Notes: a model not told the origin generated them from the sequence alone. Shown: positions 1-8,385, counted from the first letter of the stretch. The stretch: 64,000 bases of DNA from Comamonas terrae (GCF_001544075.1 NZ_BCNT01000004.1:310001-374000), one strand, 5' to 3'. Numbers and translations: made by a program.

Positions 1-654
1 CTGCTTGAAGACCTCGGGCTCCTCCACGTGGCGGCGGATGTAGATGGCCACCGGCACGATGAGCAGGCCCACGGCGAACGGCAGGCGCCAGGCCCAGCCC
101 ATGAGCTGCTCCTGCGTGAACAGCTCGGTGATCAGCGTGCCCGTGGCCGCGCCGATCAAGAGGGCCAGCATCTGGCCCGTCATCTGCCAGGAGCCGTAGA
201 AGCCGCGCTTGCCGGGCGGCGCCAGCTCGATCAGCAGCGCCGTGGAGGTGCCGAATTCGCCGCCGGCCGCAAAGCCCTGCAGCAGGCGGGCCAGCACGAT
301 GAACAGCGGCGCCAGGATGCCCACGGCCGCATAGGTCGGCGCCAGGGTGATCAGTGCGATGGCCACGGCCATCAGCATGGTCACCAGCACCATGGCGGCC
401 TTGCGGCCCTTGCGGTCGCCGTACAGGCCCAGCAGGATGCCGCCCACCGGACGCATGAAAAAGCCCACGCCGAACACGGCCGTGGTCATCAGGATCTGGT
501 TGATGTTGTCGTCCGGATTGTCGGGATTGCTGGGGAAGAACAGCTTGGCCACGATGGGTGTCATGAAGGCGAAGACCAGGAAGTCATACCACTCCAGGGC
601 ATTGCCAATCACGGCGGCAACGATGTTGCGCTTCGATACGGTGTGCGTTGTCAC
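1..654 (-). CDS. MFS transporter, metabolite:H+ symporter type (3' end off the window)
   Basis: The first 218 residues of an inner-membrane secondary carrier are present; the C-terminal half lies beyond position 1. The N-terminus carries NALEWYDF, a signature of the metabolite:H+ symporter branch of the MFS (proline/betaine, shikimate, alpha-ketoglutarate carriers). The loop between helices 2 and 3 reads GLYGDRKGRK, the MFS loop motif. Helix 4-5 has RLLQGFAAGGEFG, also typical of this branch. The start chosen is GTG at 654, preceded by an AGGACA ribosome site; no ATG lies before the conserved region. It is divergent from the ArgE-type gene at 835. The substrate cannot be named from sequence; small organic acids or betaine-like compounds are usual for the branch. 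Confidence 0.85.
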   Translation of the reverse strand, partial: MTTHTVSKRNIVAAVIGNALEWYDFLVFAFMTPIVAKLFFPSNPDNPDDNINQILMTTAVFGVGFFMRPVGGILLGLYGDRKGRKAAMVLVTMLMAVAIALITLAPTYAAVGILAPLFIVLARLLQGFAAGGEFGTSTALLIELAPPGKRGFYGSWQMTGQMLALLIGAATGTLITELFTQEQLMGWAWRLPFAVGLLIVPVAIYIRRHVEEPEVFKQ

Positions 655-834
655 TTGGGTTGTCCTGTTGAAAGGGGCGCGGAGGCGGGACCGCAAAGGC
701 CGACAGCCAGTATGGTGGCCTTTGCGTTTGCCTTACAGCATAGGTGAGAGCACTTACACTTTTCATAAGCACTGACCGCAGCGGCGCCGCCGGCTTCCCG
801 CCCATCAGGAAGGTGCAGGATTCAGAGAACGAAC

Positions 835-1995
835 ATGACTTGGATGAACACCCGCCAATGGCTGGAGAAACTGGTGTCCTTCGACACCACCAGCCGCAAT
901 TCCAACCTGGCCCTGATCGAATGCGTGCGCGATGCGCTGGCCACCCAGGGCATACAGGCCGAGCTCATGCGCTCGCCCGATGGCGACAAGGCCAATCTGT
1001 TCGCCACCCTGCCTGCGCAGGACGGCAGCACCGAAGGCGGCATCGTGCTCTCGGGCCACACCGACGTGGTGCCCGTGGACGGCCAGCAGTGGGACACCGA
1101 CCCGTTCACCCTGGTGGAGCGCGAAGCGCGCCTGTACGGTCGCGGCAGCTGCGACATGAAGGGCTTCATCGCCGCCTCGCTGGCGCTGGTGCCCGAGTTC
1201 CTGGCCATGCCGCGCGCCAAGCCCATCCACCTGGCCTTTTCCTATGATGAGGAAGTTGGCTGCGCGGGCGCGCCCGTGATGATCAACGCGCTCAAGCTGC
1301 GCGGCGCGAAGTTCGACGGCTGTGTCGTGGGAGAGCCCACGAGCATGCAGGTGGTGGTGGCGCACAAGGGCATCAACCTGTACCGCTGCCGCGTCCACGG
1401 CAAGGCCGCGCATTCCTCGCTGACGCCGCGCGGCAGCAATGCCATCGAGTATGCGGCGCGCCTGATCTGCCGCATCCGCGACATCGCCGACCACTTCAAG
1501 GCGCACGGCCCGTACGACGAGTTCTACGACGTGCCCTTCACCACCATGACGACCAACCAGATCCAGGGCGGCATTGCGGTGAATACCATTCCCGAGTTCT
1601 GCGAATTCGCCTACGAGTTCCGCAACCTGCCGGGCATGTCGGTGGACGGCATCCAGAGCCAGGTCGAGGCCTATGTGCGCGAAGAGCTGCTGCCGCGCAT
1701 GCGCAGCGAATATGCCGAGGCGCGCATCGATATCGAGGCCGGTGCCAGCGCGCCGGCCCTCGAGGCTTCGGAAGAGGCCGCCATCACCCAGCTGGTGCGC
1801 GCGCTGACGGCCGACCAGGACAAGCGCAAGGTGGCCTATGGCACCGAGGCCGGCCTGTTCCACAACGCCGGCATTCCCACCGTGGTCTGCGGCCCGGGTT
1901 CCATCGAGCAGGCCCACAAGCCCAACGAATTCGTGGAGCTGTCCCAGCTCGATGCCTGCGAGCGCTTCCTGCGCAAGCTGGGCCGGTCGCTGTAG
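835..1995 (+). CDS. argE: Acetylornithine deacetylase (M20A metallopeptidase family)
   Basis: A cytoplasmic dizinc hydrolase that removes the acetyl group from N2-acetylornithine in arginine synthesis. The metal-binding pattern is complete: SGHTD (H75, D77), CDMKG (D107), SYDEEVG (catalytic E139, metal E140), GEPTS (E167) and a late AHKPNEF histidine. The internal dimerisation domain is present, and the length of 386 residues fits the ArgE subgroup. The start is ATG at 835; another ATG lies three codons downstream. No other arginine genes are nearby, and the divergent MFS carrier at 1-654 leaves open a role in using an acylated amino acid taken up from outside. Family assignment is firm; exact substrate is inferred. 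Confidence 0.88.
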   Translation: MTWMNTRQWLEKLVSFDTTSRNSNLALIECVRDALATQGIQAELMRSPDGDKANLFATLPAQDGSTEGGIVLSGHTDVVPVDGQQWDTDPFTLVEREARLYGRGSCDMKGFIAASLALVPEFLAMPRAKPIHLAFSYDEEVGCAGAPVMINALKLRGAKFDGCVVGEPTSMQVVVAHKGINLYRCRVHGKAAHSSLTPRGSNAIEYAARLICRIRDIADHFKAHGPYDEFYDVPFTTMTTNQIQGGIAVNTIPEFCEFAYEFRNLPGMSVDGIQSQVEAYVREELLPRMRSEYAEARIDIEAGASAPALEASEEAAITQLVRALTADQDKRKVAYGTEAGLFHNAGIPTVVCGPGSIEQAHKPNEFVELSQLDACERFLRKLGRSL

Positions 1996-2127
1996 ACCTG
2001 GAGCGCCGGTTTCCCCGGCTGTGTCCTGCGGTTTTCCCCGGTTTCGGCCGGCTTGCCGTTTGCCGGCGCTCGTAGCAGCATGTGCGGGTCACGCCTTTGT
2101 GACGAAGACCTCGCTAGGAGCGGATCT

Positions 2128-2622
2128 ATGCGCAACATCTGGAAAGTTTGGCTGGCCTCGGCCTTGATGACTGGTTCGTTTGCAAGCTTTGCCCAGACCC
2201 CGGCGGCGCCGGCAGCGGCCGGCACGCAGACCTTTGTGTGCAAGGACGGCAGCACGACGAGTGCGGCCACGTCCAAGGGCGCCTGCAAGGGGCACAAGGG
2301 CATAGACAAGGACGCCACGGCCAAGGCCGCCGGCGCGGCTCCCGCTGCCGCGCCTGCCGCAGCGGCTCCGGCAGCCAAGGCCGCGGCCCCCGCAGCGGCG
2401 GCAGCCCCAGCGGCCGCGCCGGCCGCCAAGTCGGCCAAGGCACCTGCCGCGACCCCGGCTCCCGGCGGCGGCCCCGGCATGGTCTGGGCCAACGAGAACA
2501 CCAAGGTCTACCACTGCCAGGGCGACCGCTACTACGGCACGACCAAGAACGGCAAGTACATGACCGAGGCCGAGGCCAAGGCGGCCGGCATGCATGCCTC
2601 GCGCAACAAGGCCTGCTCCTGA
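2128..2622 (+). CDS. Secreted DUF3761-type protein with Ala/Pro-rich linker
   Basis: A 164-residue exported protein. A signal peptide runs from MRNIWKVWLASAL to about residue 23 (cleavage near FAQ-TP). A small cysteine-containing module follows (FVCKDGSTTSAATSKGAC), then about 60 residues made almost only of Ala, Pro and Lys, then a C-terminal module with two more cysteines (YHCQGDRYYG ... NKACS). Both folded ends resemble the DUF3761 family of small envelope proteins of unknown function. The start at 2128 has the SD-like TAGGAG seven bases upstream; an upstream in-frame ATG at 2053 would spoil the signal peptide. The linker resembles those of cell-wall or histone-H1-like proteins, so a periplasmic tether role is possible but unproven. 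Confidence 0.7.
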   Translation: MRNIWKVWLASALMTGSFASFAQTPAAPAAAGTQTFVCKDGSTTSAATSKGACKGHKGIDKDATAKAAGAAPAAAPAAAAPAAKAAAPAAAAAPAAAPAAKSAKAPAATPAPGGGPGMVWANENTKVYHCQGDRYYGTTKNGKYMTEAEAKAAGMHASRNKACS

Positions 2623-2766
2623 CATCTCTGCCGCATATGTGCAGGCACTGCCCCGGGCGGGGCGGTGTTTCCGGCGCGGAAAGATCCCGGCCGGCCCGCA
2701 GCGGCGACAATCACCGGGTCGGGCGCGCTTCGCGCCCTTTTCCATTCACTGCTTCCCGGTCCTCCC

Positions 2767-3123
2767 ATGTCCCAGACGATTCCGGCCTGCCCCCAGTGCG
2801 GCCTTGAGAACACCTATGCCGACGGCGCCAGCTATATCTGCCCCGACTGCGCCTTCGAATGGCCTGTGCAGGCCGCTGAGGAAGAGGGCGACGCCGGCGC
2901 GGGCGACGGCATCGTGCGCGATGCCAACGGCAATGCGCTGGCCGACGGCGATGCCGTGATCCTGGTCAAGGACCTCAAGGTCAAGGGCTCGTCCTCGGTG
3001 CTCAAGAAGGGCAGCAAGATCAAGGGCATCCGCCTGGTCGACGGCGCAGACGGCCACAACGTGGACTGCAGGACCGAGCTGGGCTCCATGCTGCTCAAGT
3101 CCGAATTCCTCAAGAAGGCCTGA
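2767..3123 (+). CDS. YjdM/PhnA family zinc-ribbon protein
   Basis: A 118-residue soluble protein of the PhnA/YjdM family. The N-terminal zinc ribbon has two CxxC knuckles (CPQC at residues 7-10 and CPDC near 25-28). The C-terminal PhnA domain (residues about 45-118) has the family pattern DANGNALADGDAVILVKDLKVKGSS and KKGSKIKGIRLVDG. The family was named from phosphonate-related loci, but E. coli YjdM is not essential for phosphonate use and its role is unclear. No phosphonate genes are in the window. It converges on rluE with five bases between the stops. Confidence 0.85.
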   Translation: MSQTIPACPQCGLENTYADGASYICPDCAFEWPVQAAEEEGDAGAGDGIVRDANGNALADGDAVILVKDLKVKGSSSVLKKGSKIKGIRLVDGADGHNVDCRTELGSMLLKSEFLKKA

Positions 3124-3128
3124 ACGGC

Positions 3129-3749
3129 TCAGGCCGGCGCCGCGTCCTTCCACTGGCCCGGCGCCAGCCCGTCGATCGAATACGGGCCTATGGCCACGCG
3201 CACCAGCCGCAGCGTGGGATGGCCGACGGCGGCCGTCATGCGGCGCACCTGCCGGTTCTTGCCCTCGCGGATGACAAGCTCGATCCAGCAGTCCGGAATG
3301 TTCTGGCGTACGCGTATCGGCGGCTCGCGCTCCCACAGCGCGGGCGCGGGCTCCAGCCGGCGCGCCCTGGCCGGCAGCGTCATGCCGTCGCGCAGCTGTA
3401 CGCCGTCGCGCAGGGCCTGCAGCGCGGCTTCGTCGGGAATGCCCTCGACCTGCACCCAGTAGGTCTTTTCCATCTTGTGGCGCGGATCGGCGATGCGGGC
3501 CTGCAAGGGGCCGTTGTTGGTCAGCAGCAGCAGGCCTTCGCTGTCGGCATCCAGCCGGCCTGCCGCGTGCACGCCGGGCACGGCGATCCAGTCCTTGAGC
3601 CCCTGCCAGCGCCCTTCGGGCGTGAACTGGCTGAGCACGCCGTAAGGTTTGTTGAAGCACAGCAGCCGCAGCGGCTCCTGCGGCCCGGCCGCGGGCGCAT
3701 TCAGGAGGCGGCCAGGGCGGCGGGAAGGAGGTGGAAAACGGGAAGGCAT
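3129..3749 (-). CDS. rluE: 23S rRNA pseudouridine synthase, RluE type
   Basis: A single-domain RsuA/RluE-family pseudouridine synthase without an S4 domain. The catalytic aspartate is D67 in GRLDADSEGLLLLT. Other family motifs are FNKPYGVLSQF near the N-terminus and REGKNRQVRRM in the RNA-binding part. In E. coli RluE modifies U2457 of 23S rRNA; the same target is likely here. The start at 3749 (206 residues) is chosen because conserved sequence begins shortly after it; an upstream in-frame ATG at 3839 adds 30 unconserved residues and neither start has a convincing ribosome site. Confidence 0.82.
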   Translation of the reverse strand: MPSRFPPPSRRPGRLLNAPAAGPQEPLRLLCFNKPYGVLSQFTPEGRWQGLKDWIAVPGVHAAGRLDADSEGLLLLTNNGPLQARIADPRHKMEKTYWVQVEGIPDEAALQALRDGVQLRDGMTLPARARRLEPAPALWEREPPIRVRQNIPDCWIELVIREGKNRQVRRMTAAVGHPTLRLVRVAIGPYSIDGLAPGQWKDAAPA

Positions 3750-3863
3750 GGGAGCGCGAGCATAGCCTGCGCCAGGGCGGCATGGCGCTGAACGGATATT
3801 GCGGAACAGAGGCCAAACATGCCGCAAGCGCTTGTCCATCCAGTGCGGGCAGCTATGCTTTTT

Positions 3864-4748
3864 TCAGGGCTGCTGCGGATAGATTTCGCGGGCGCAATCC
3901 AGGAAGGCGCGCGCCGCGCGCGACAGGTAGCCGCTGCGCCACATCAGCACCACGTCCCAGCCCAGCGCCGGGGCGATCAACGGGCGGCTGGAGACGCGGG
4001 CCGGATCGTACTGGGCGATCACATGCTCGAACATCACGGCCACGCCCACGTCGGCGGCCACCAGGTCGCCGATGAAGTCCCAGTAGCGCGTCTGCAGCTT
4101 GACCTGCGGCTCGAAGCCCGCGGCCGCACATTGCTCGAGCACGGCGTCGTGCAGCGCAAAGCCCGAGGTGTAGAGCACGAACGGCAGGTCGCGCAGGTCG
4201 CTCCAGCGCATGGGCTGTTCGGGATTCCTGACGCGATGGGCCGCCAGCGCCACGCGGGTGTGCTGGCGCGCCAGCGTATAGCTCTCCAGCCCGGCTTCGC
4301 TGCCGTTGAACAGACCGAGGGCCATGTCCAGCGTGCCGTCCAGCACGCGCTGGCGCTGGGCCTGGGCGCCCTGTTCGTCCACCTGCAGGGTGACGCCCGG
4401 ATGGCGCTGCTGGTAGCGCGCGATCACCGGCGCCATGTAGTGCCCGAACGATGGCAGGATGCCCACGGACAGCTCGCCGCGCGCAATGCCGTCCACCTCG
4501 GCCACCTCCTGGCGCAGCAACCGGGCCTGGTCCAGCACGCCGCAGCCACGCTCGTACACCACGCGGCCGGCATCGGTGAGCTGCACGCCGCGGCCCTCGC
4601 GCAGCAGCAGCGGGCCGCCCAGCTCGTCCTCCAGCGACTTGACCATCTTGCTGATCGTGGGCTGGGTGACGTGCAGCGACTGTGCGGCGCGGGTGAAGCC
4701 GTTTTGCCGGACGACCTCGATGAAGTAGCGCAGGGCGCGCAGATCCAT
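3864..4748 (-). CDS. LysR-family regulator, CidR-like (divergent to cidAB)
   Basis: A 294-residue LysR-type regulator. The N-terminal winged helix (residues 1-60) has ALRYFIEVVRQNGFTRAAQSLHVTQPTISKMVKSLEDELGG; the remainder is the periplasmic-binding-like effector domain. A good ribosome site (AAGGAA, seven bases before ATG) fixes the start. It is transcribed away from cidA, and an 8-7-8 dyad containing a T-N11-A LysR motif lies between the two starts. In other bacteria, CidR controls the cidAB holin-like operon in response to carbon overflow; by position this protein is the likely counterpart. The effector ligand is not evident. Confidence 0.85.
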   Translation of the reverse strand: MDLRALRYFIEVVRQNGFTRAAQSLHVTQPTISKMVKSLEDELGGPLLLREGRGVQLTDAGRVVYERGCGVLDQARLLRQEVAEVDGIARGELSVGILPSFGHYMAPVIARYQQRHPGVTLQVDEQGAQAQRQRVLDGTLDMALGLFNGSEAGLESYTLARQHTRVALAAHRVRNPEQPMRWSDLRDLPFVLYTSGFALHDAVLEQCAAAGFEPQVKLQTRYWDFIGDLVAADVGVAVMFEHVIAQYDPARVSSRPLIAPALGWDVVLMWRSGYLSRAARAFLDCAREIYPQQP

Positions 4749-4770
4749 GGATATTCCTTTGTTGCATCGA

Positions 4771-4793
4771 AAAAATGAGAATAATTCATTTTT
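4771..4793. promoter_or_regulatory. Dyad in the lysR-cidA divergent promoter
   Basis: AAAAATGA and TCATTTTT form a perfect 8-base inverted repeat with a 7-base spacer. The inner bases TGA-N7-TCA give the T-N11-A pattern (T4776, A4788) expected of a LysR-type binding site. It lies 23 bases in front of the lysR start and 32 before cidA, so it could serve both autoregulation and activation. A possible cidA -10 element (TATACT) is at 4813-4818. Confidence 0.55.
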
Positions 4794-4824
4794 AGAATAT
4801 TGGTGTAAACCCTATACTCGATCC

Positions 4825-5310
4825 ATGTCGAAAACATTGGATGACTCTGCGGCCGGCGGGCGGCCGCGCCTGCCCATCGGGGCACGCGCAGCCCTGCAGG
4901 CCGCCAAGGTGGTGCTGCAGATCGCGCTGCTGAGCACGATCTGGCTGGCCGTGGACATGGCGCGCCAGCGCTTGGGCTGGAGCATGCCGGCCGGGCTGAT
5001 CGGCTTTGCGCTGCTGGCCGTGGGGCTGTTCACCGGCCTGGTCAAGGCGCGCTGGCTGCAGGGCGGCACCAACTGGCTGCTGGCCGAGATGCTGCTGTTC
5101 TTCGTGCCCGCCATGCTGGTGGTCACCGAGTATCCGGACCTGATCCTTCACCAGGGCTGGCGCATCCTGGCCGTGATCGTCACCAGCACGGCCTGCGTGA
5201 TGGCCGCCACGGCGCTGGCCGTGGACCGCGTCTACCGGCTGGAGCTGTGGCTGGCGCGGCGCCGCTCCACGCGCCATGCGGGCCGGGCGGCTTTCCACGC
5301 GGGGGTGTAG
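4825..5310 (+). CDS. cidA: CidA/LrgA family holin-like membrane protein
   Basis: A 161-residue inner-membrane protein with four predicted hydrophobic segments (about residues 28-45, 53-71, 85-102 and 110-130 of this start) and a basic C-terminal tail. The pattern PAGLIGFALLAVGLFTGLVK followed by LLAEMLLFFVPAMLVV is characteristic of CidA/LrgA. Family members act with CidB/LrgB; once described as holin and antiholin controlling autolysis, they are also linked to pyruvate and small-metabolite export. The start at 4825 is preferred since the upstream in-frame extension to 4747 would run into lysR. It is followed two bases later by cidB and is probably driven by the divergent LysR. Confidence 0.85.
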   Translation: MSKTLDDSAAGGRPRLPIGARAALQAAKVVLQIALLSTIWLAVDMARQRLGWSMPAGLIGFALLAVGLFTGLVKARWLQGGTNWLLAEMLLFFVPAMLVVTEYPDLILHQGWRILAVIVTSTACVMAATALAVDRVYRLELWLARRRSTRHAGRAAFHAGV

Positions 5311-5312
5311 CC

Positions 5313-6008
5313 ATGCTTTCCAACCAGGTGATAGGCGTCGTCTCCCTGCTGGCCACGGTGGGCTGCTACTGGGCCAACAAGCGGCTGTACCGCCGGCATC
5401 CGCATCCGCTGCTCATGCCCATCGTGGCCACGCCCATTGTTCTCATCGGCCTGGCGCTGCTCACCCATGTGAGCTATCCGCAGTACATCGCCCAGACGCA
5501 CTGGCTGGTCTGGCTGCTGGGCCCGACCACGGTGGCCTTCGCGCTGCCGCTGTACGAGCACCGCGGCATGCTGGCCAGGCACTGGATGTCCATTGCCACG
5601 GGCGTGGTGGTGGCCAGCGTGGTTTCCATCGGCACCACGGTGCTGCTGGCCCACTGGTTCGGCCTGTCGGACGCGCTGCAAAAGGGCCTGGCCGTGCGCT
5701 CGGTGACCACGCCTTTCGCCATCGAGGCCGAGCGCGTGCTCGGCGGCCCCACCGACCTGGCCGCGCTGTTCGTGCTGATGACCGGCGTGAGCGGCATGCT
5801 CATGGGCGAGACCGTGCTGCGTCTGCTGCCCCGGGTGCGCAGCAAGCTGGCCGCGGGCTCCCTCTTCGGCGCTGCGGCGCACGGCGCCGGCGTGGCCAAG
5901 GCGCGCCAGGCGGGCGAGGTGCAGGCCGTGGTCGCCTCGCTGGTGATGATGATCGCCGGCGCGCTCAATGTGCTGATCGCGCCCTGGGTGCGCAGCCTGC
6001 TGTTCTGA
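5313..6008 (+). CDS. cidB: CidB/LrgB family membrane protein
   Basis: A 231-residue polytopic protein, the obligate partner of CidA. Family hallmarks are HWLVWLLGPTTVAFALPLYEH, the SVTTPFAIE motif near the middle and SLFGAAAHGAGVAKA near the C-terminus. ATG at 5313 follows the cidA stop by two bases, so translation is probably coupled. The pair is thought to form a complex in the inner membrane affecting murein hydrolase activity or carboxylate export. LysR control by the divergent neighbour is inferred from position. Confidence 0.88.
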   Translation: MLSNQVIGVVSLLATVGCYWANKRLYRRHPHPLLMPIVATPIVLIGLALLTHVSYPQYIAQTHWLVWLLGPTTVAFALPLYEHRGMLARHWMSIATGVVVASVVSIGTTVLLAHWFGLSDALQKGLAVRSVTTPFAIEAERVLGGPTDLAALFVLMTGVSGMLMGETVLRLLPRVRSKLAAGSLFGAAAHGAGVAKARQAGEVQAVVASLVMMIAGALNVLIAPWVRSLLF

Positions 6009-6068
6009 CGGCCCAGGAGCGGCCCCTTCTGACAGGCCGCGCAGATGGCGCGGCAGACAATAGCCGGC

Positions 6069-7055
6069 ATGGCTTTTGACCTCTCCTCGCTGCAAAGGCG
6101 CGCCCAACCCCTGCTGCGGCCCGTGCAGCCGCTGATCGATGCCACCGAGCTCTGGCTGCAGGCCGGCGGCCCGCGCATGAGCGCCGCCATGTCGTTCTAC
6201 GGCATTCTGAGCCTGGCCCCGCTGCTGGTGGTGGTCGTCGGCCTGCTGGGCTGGTGGCTGGACCGCAGCTACGTGGAAAGCACGCTGATCGGGCAGGTGC
6301 AGGGCGTGGCCGGCGAGCGCGTCGCCCAGGTGGTGCAGGGCGCGCTGTCCAGCGCCAGGCGCGCGGACGAGGGCTCGCTGGCGTCCGCGCTGGGCCTGGT
6401 CATGATGGTGTCCGGCGCCACCGGCGTGTTCGTGGAGCTGCAGGCCTCGCTCGAAAAGCTCTGGAGCGTGGGCGAGCCCCCGCTGGTGCGGCAGCGGGCC
6501 GCCTGGTGGAGCCTGGCCATGGCGCGCGTGCGCGGCCTGTCCTATGTGGGCGGGCTGGGCTTTCTGCTGCTGGTGTCCATGCTGCTGTCCACCATGATCC
6601 AGCTGGTCACCAAATGGGCCGGAGACCAGCTGCAGCTGGTGCCGCTGGGGCCGCTGCTGCGGGTCATCAACGAAAGCGTGTCCTTCGTCATCGAGGTCAT
6701 CCTGTTCCTGGGCCTGATGCGCATCGGCCAGGGCATCAAGCCGCGTGTGCGCCATCTGCTGTGGGGCGCCGTGGTCGGGGCCGTGCTGTTCACGCTGGGC
6801 AAGCAGGGGCTGGCCTGGTACCTGTCCACGGCGGCCGTGGTCTCGGCCTATGGTGCGGCGGGCTCGCTGGTGGTGGTGCTGATGTGGTTCTACTTCACCT
6901 CGGCCATCCTGCTGTTCTCGGCCGCCACGGCCAAGGCCTGCAGCCGCTGCGACATGCGCGTGGCCCATCTCTGGCGCGGGCGGGACGGCGACGCGCAGGA
7001 CAAGCCGGCCCAGGGCAACGGCCCGCAGCCCGGTCACGCGGGCGAAAATATATGA
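6069..7055 (+). CDS. YihY/UPF0761 family inner-membrane protein
   Basis: A 328-residue membrane protein of the YihY/UPF0761 family, once wrongly annotated as ribonuclease BN. It has the N-terminal RMSAAMSFYGILSLAPLLVVVVGLLG segment, the central EKLWSVGEPP stretch and the late YGAAGSLVVVLMWFYFTSAILLFSA helix. About six transmembrane helices are apparent; the last 40 residues are hydrophilic. The start at 6069 is favoured over an in-frame ATG at 6045; neither has a strong ribosome site. It lies 60 bases after cidB on the same strand, so co-transcription is possible. Molecular function is not established. Confidence 0.8.
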   Translation: MAFDLSSLQRRAQPLLRPVQPLIDATELWLQAGGPRMSAAMSFYGILSLAPLLVVVVGLLGWWLDRSYVESTLIGQVQGVAGERVAQVVQGALSSARRADEGSLASALGLVMMVSGATGVFVELQASLEKLWSVGEPPLVRQRAAWWSLAMARVRGLSYVGGLGFLLLVSMLLSTMIQLVTKWAGDQLQLVPLGPLLRVINESVSFVIEVILFLGLMRIGQGIKPRVRHLLWGAVVGAVLFTLGKQGLAWYLSTAAVVSAYGAAGSLVVVLMWFYFTSAILLFSAATAKACSRCDMRVAHLWRGRDGDAQDKPAQGNGPQPGHAGENI

Positions 7056-7095
7056 AAAATGCGGCATTCGCGCTCTGCCATCCTGCGCAAGCCGC

Positions 7096-7119
7096 TATTG
7101 TTTTTCATTCACCACAATA
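7096..7119. promoter_or_regulatory. Dyad upstream of solitary lysR gene
   Basis: TATTGT and ACAATA form a perfect 6-base inverted repeat separated by 12 bases, ending ten bases before the lysR ATG. The spacing is one base off the usual LysR T-N11-A geometry, so an autoregulatory site is possible but weak. Confidence 0.35.
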
Positions 7120-7128
7120 ACAAGCATC

Positions 7129-8076
7129 ATGGATCGTTTGCTGACCATGCGGGTGTTCCAGTCCGTGGCCGACGAAGGCGGCTTTTCCGCCGCCGCCCGG
7201 CGCCTGGACATGTCCGTGCCCACCGTCACGCGGCTGGTGGCCGACCTGGAAGAGCACCTGGGCACGCGCCTGCTGCAGCGCACCACGCGCAGCGTGAGCC
7301 TGACCGAGGCCGGCGAGGCCTACCTGGAGCGCGTGCGCGGCATCATCAGCGATGTGGACGACGCGTTCTCCATGGCCCAGGCGCACACGGTGGAGCTGTC
7401 GGGCACGGTGCGCGTGCTCATGCCCCCGGTCTTTGCCGAGCACGTGCTGGCGCCGCTGATCACGCAGTTCCATGCGCAGTACCCCAAGGTCATCATCGAC
7501 GTGTTCGTGGAATCGGCCACCGAGGCAGCGATCGGCGAGTACGACATCACCTTCCTGAGCGTGTCCGAGGGCTACAACGGCAACGTGATCGCGCGCCCCA
7601 TCGTCAGCACCTATGGCCTGGCCTGCGCCTCGCCCGAGTACCTGCGCAAGTTCGGCACGCCGCTGCACCCCAGCGACCTGAGCGGCCACCAGGTGCTGCT
7701 GCGCCGCTCCCACCTGACGCGCGGCGACCTGCTGCACATGCACCGCATCGACGATCTGCGCGAGGAGGTCCCCGTGACGGTGACGCCGGTGCTGGTGGCC
7801 AACCACACGGGTACGCTGCTGCGCGCCACGCTGGACGGCGCGGGCATCAGCACCCAGCCGCTGGACCTGATCGCCCGCCACCTGAGCGCGGGCAGCCTGT
7901 GCCATGTGCTGCCGCAATGGACCAGCGGCGTGTTCACGCTCTACGCCACGCTGCCCTCGCGCAAGTTCATGCCCGCGCGCGTGCGGGCGTTCCTGGACTT
8001 TCTCGTGGAGAACACGCGCGGCAACATCGCCGGCGTCCTGCCGGCCGAATTCCCCACGCTGCCGCTCACGCAGTGA
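7129..8076 (+). CDS. LysR-family regulator (solitary)
   Basis: A 315-residue LysR regulator of the CrgA/AaeR-like branch (MDRLLTMRVFQSVADEGGFSAAARRLDMSVPTVTRLVADLE), with the helix-turn-helix at residues about 18-40 and effector domain from about 90. RTTRSVSLTEAGEAYLERVR is the typical dimerisation helix of this branch. It is followed by 240 bases without a gene and then the liv operon in the same direction, so a LysR-liv link is possible but not supported by a divergent arrangement. The target and effector are unknown. Confidence 0.85.
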   Translation: MDRLLTMRVFQSVADEGGFSAAARRLDMSVPTVTRLVADLEEHLGTRLLQRTTRSVSLTEAGEAYLERVRGIISDVDDAFSMAQAHTVELSGTVRVLMPPVFAEHVLAPLITQFHAQYPKVIIDVFVESATEAAIGEYDITFLSVSEGYNGNVIARPIVSTYGLACASPEYLRKFGTPLHPSDLSGHQVLLRRSHLTRGDLLHMHRIDDLREEVPVTVTPVLVANHTGTLLRATLDGAGISTQPLDLIARHLSAGSLCHVLPQWTSGVFTLYATLPSRKFMPARVRAFLDFLVENTRGNIAGVLPAEFPTLPLTQ

Positions 8077-8319
8077 ACCGGCGGCCCGGGCCCTGGTGCG
8101 CCCGGGGCTGTCATCTGCGTTACTCCACGGGCCTCCGATTGCTCGGGGTTTGCCCCATGAATTCCGCACTGCAGAATCTTCCTCTTGTTGATCGCAAATA
8201 GCGCCCTCTAAGCTGGCCCGGCAGATGCGCAAAAGCCGCACTGCATGAGAACGGTTCCACGCGCTTCGCGCCCCCGCGCGGAGGCCGGGAACAGGTTCCG
8301 GACCACTAGGGAGACAAGC

Positions 8320-8385
8320 ATGCGTGACAACACCTCGATCCGCCGGCCCGGGGGCTGGCGGATTTCCCGGCACAGGGAGGCGTGA
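8320..8385 (+). CDS. Possible 21-residue leader ORF overlapping livH
   Basis: ATG at 8320 is preceded by a good ribosome site (TAGGGAGA, four to five bases away) and opens a 21-codon frame, MRDNTSIRRPGGWRISRHREA, ending in TGA that overlaps the livH ATG (TGATG at 8383-8387). Six of 21 residues are arginine. livH's own ribosome site (AGGGAGG) lies inside the frame. The layout fits a translationally coupled leader or a regulatory peptide. No attenuator hairpin with a T-run was seen, so function is speculative and it may be a chance frame. Confidence 0.4.
   Translation: MRDNTSIRRPGGWRISRHREA

Noticed and set aside
5232-7067. 611-codon minus-strand frame opposite cidB and yihY
   Set aside because: Composition is His/Gln/Gly-rich and matches the antisense of two well-recognised genes.
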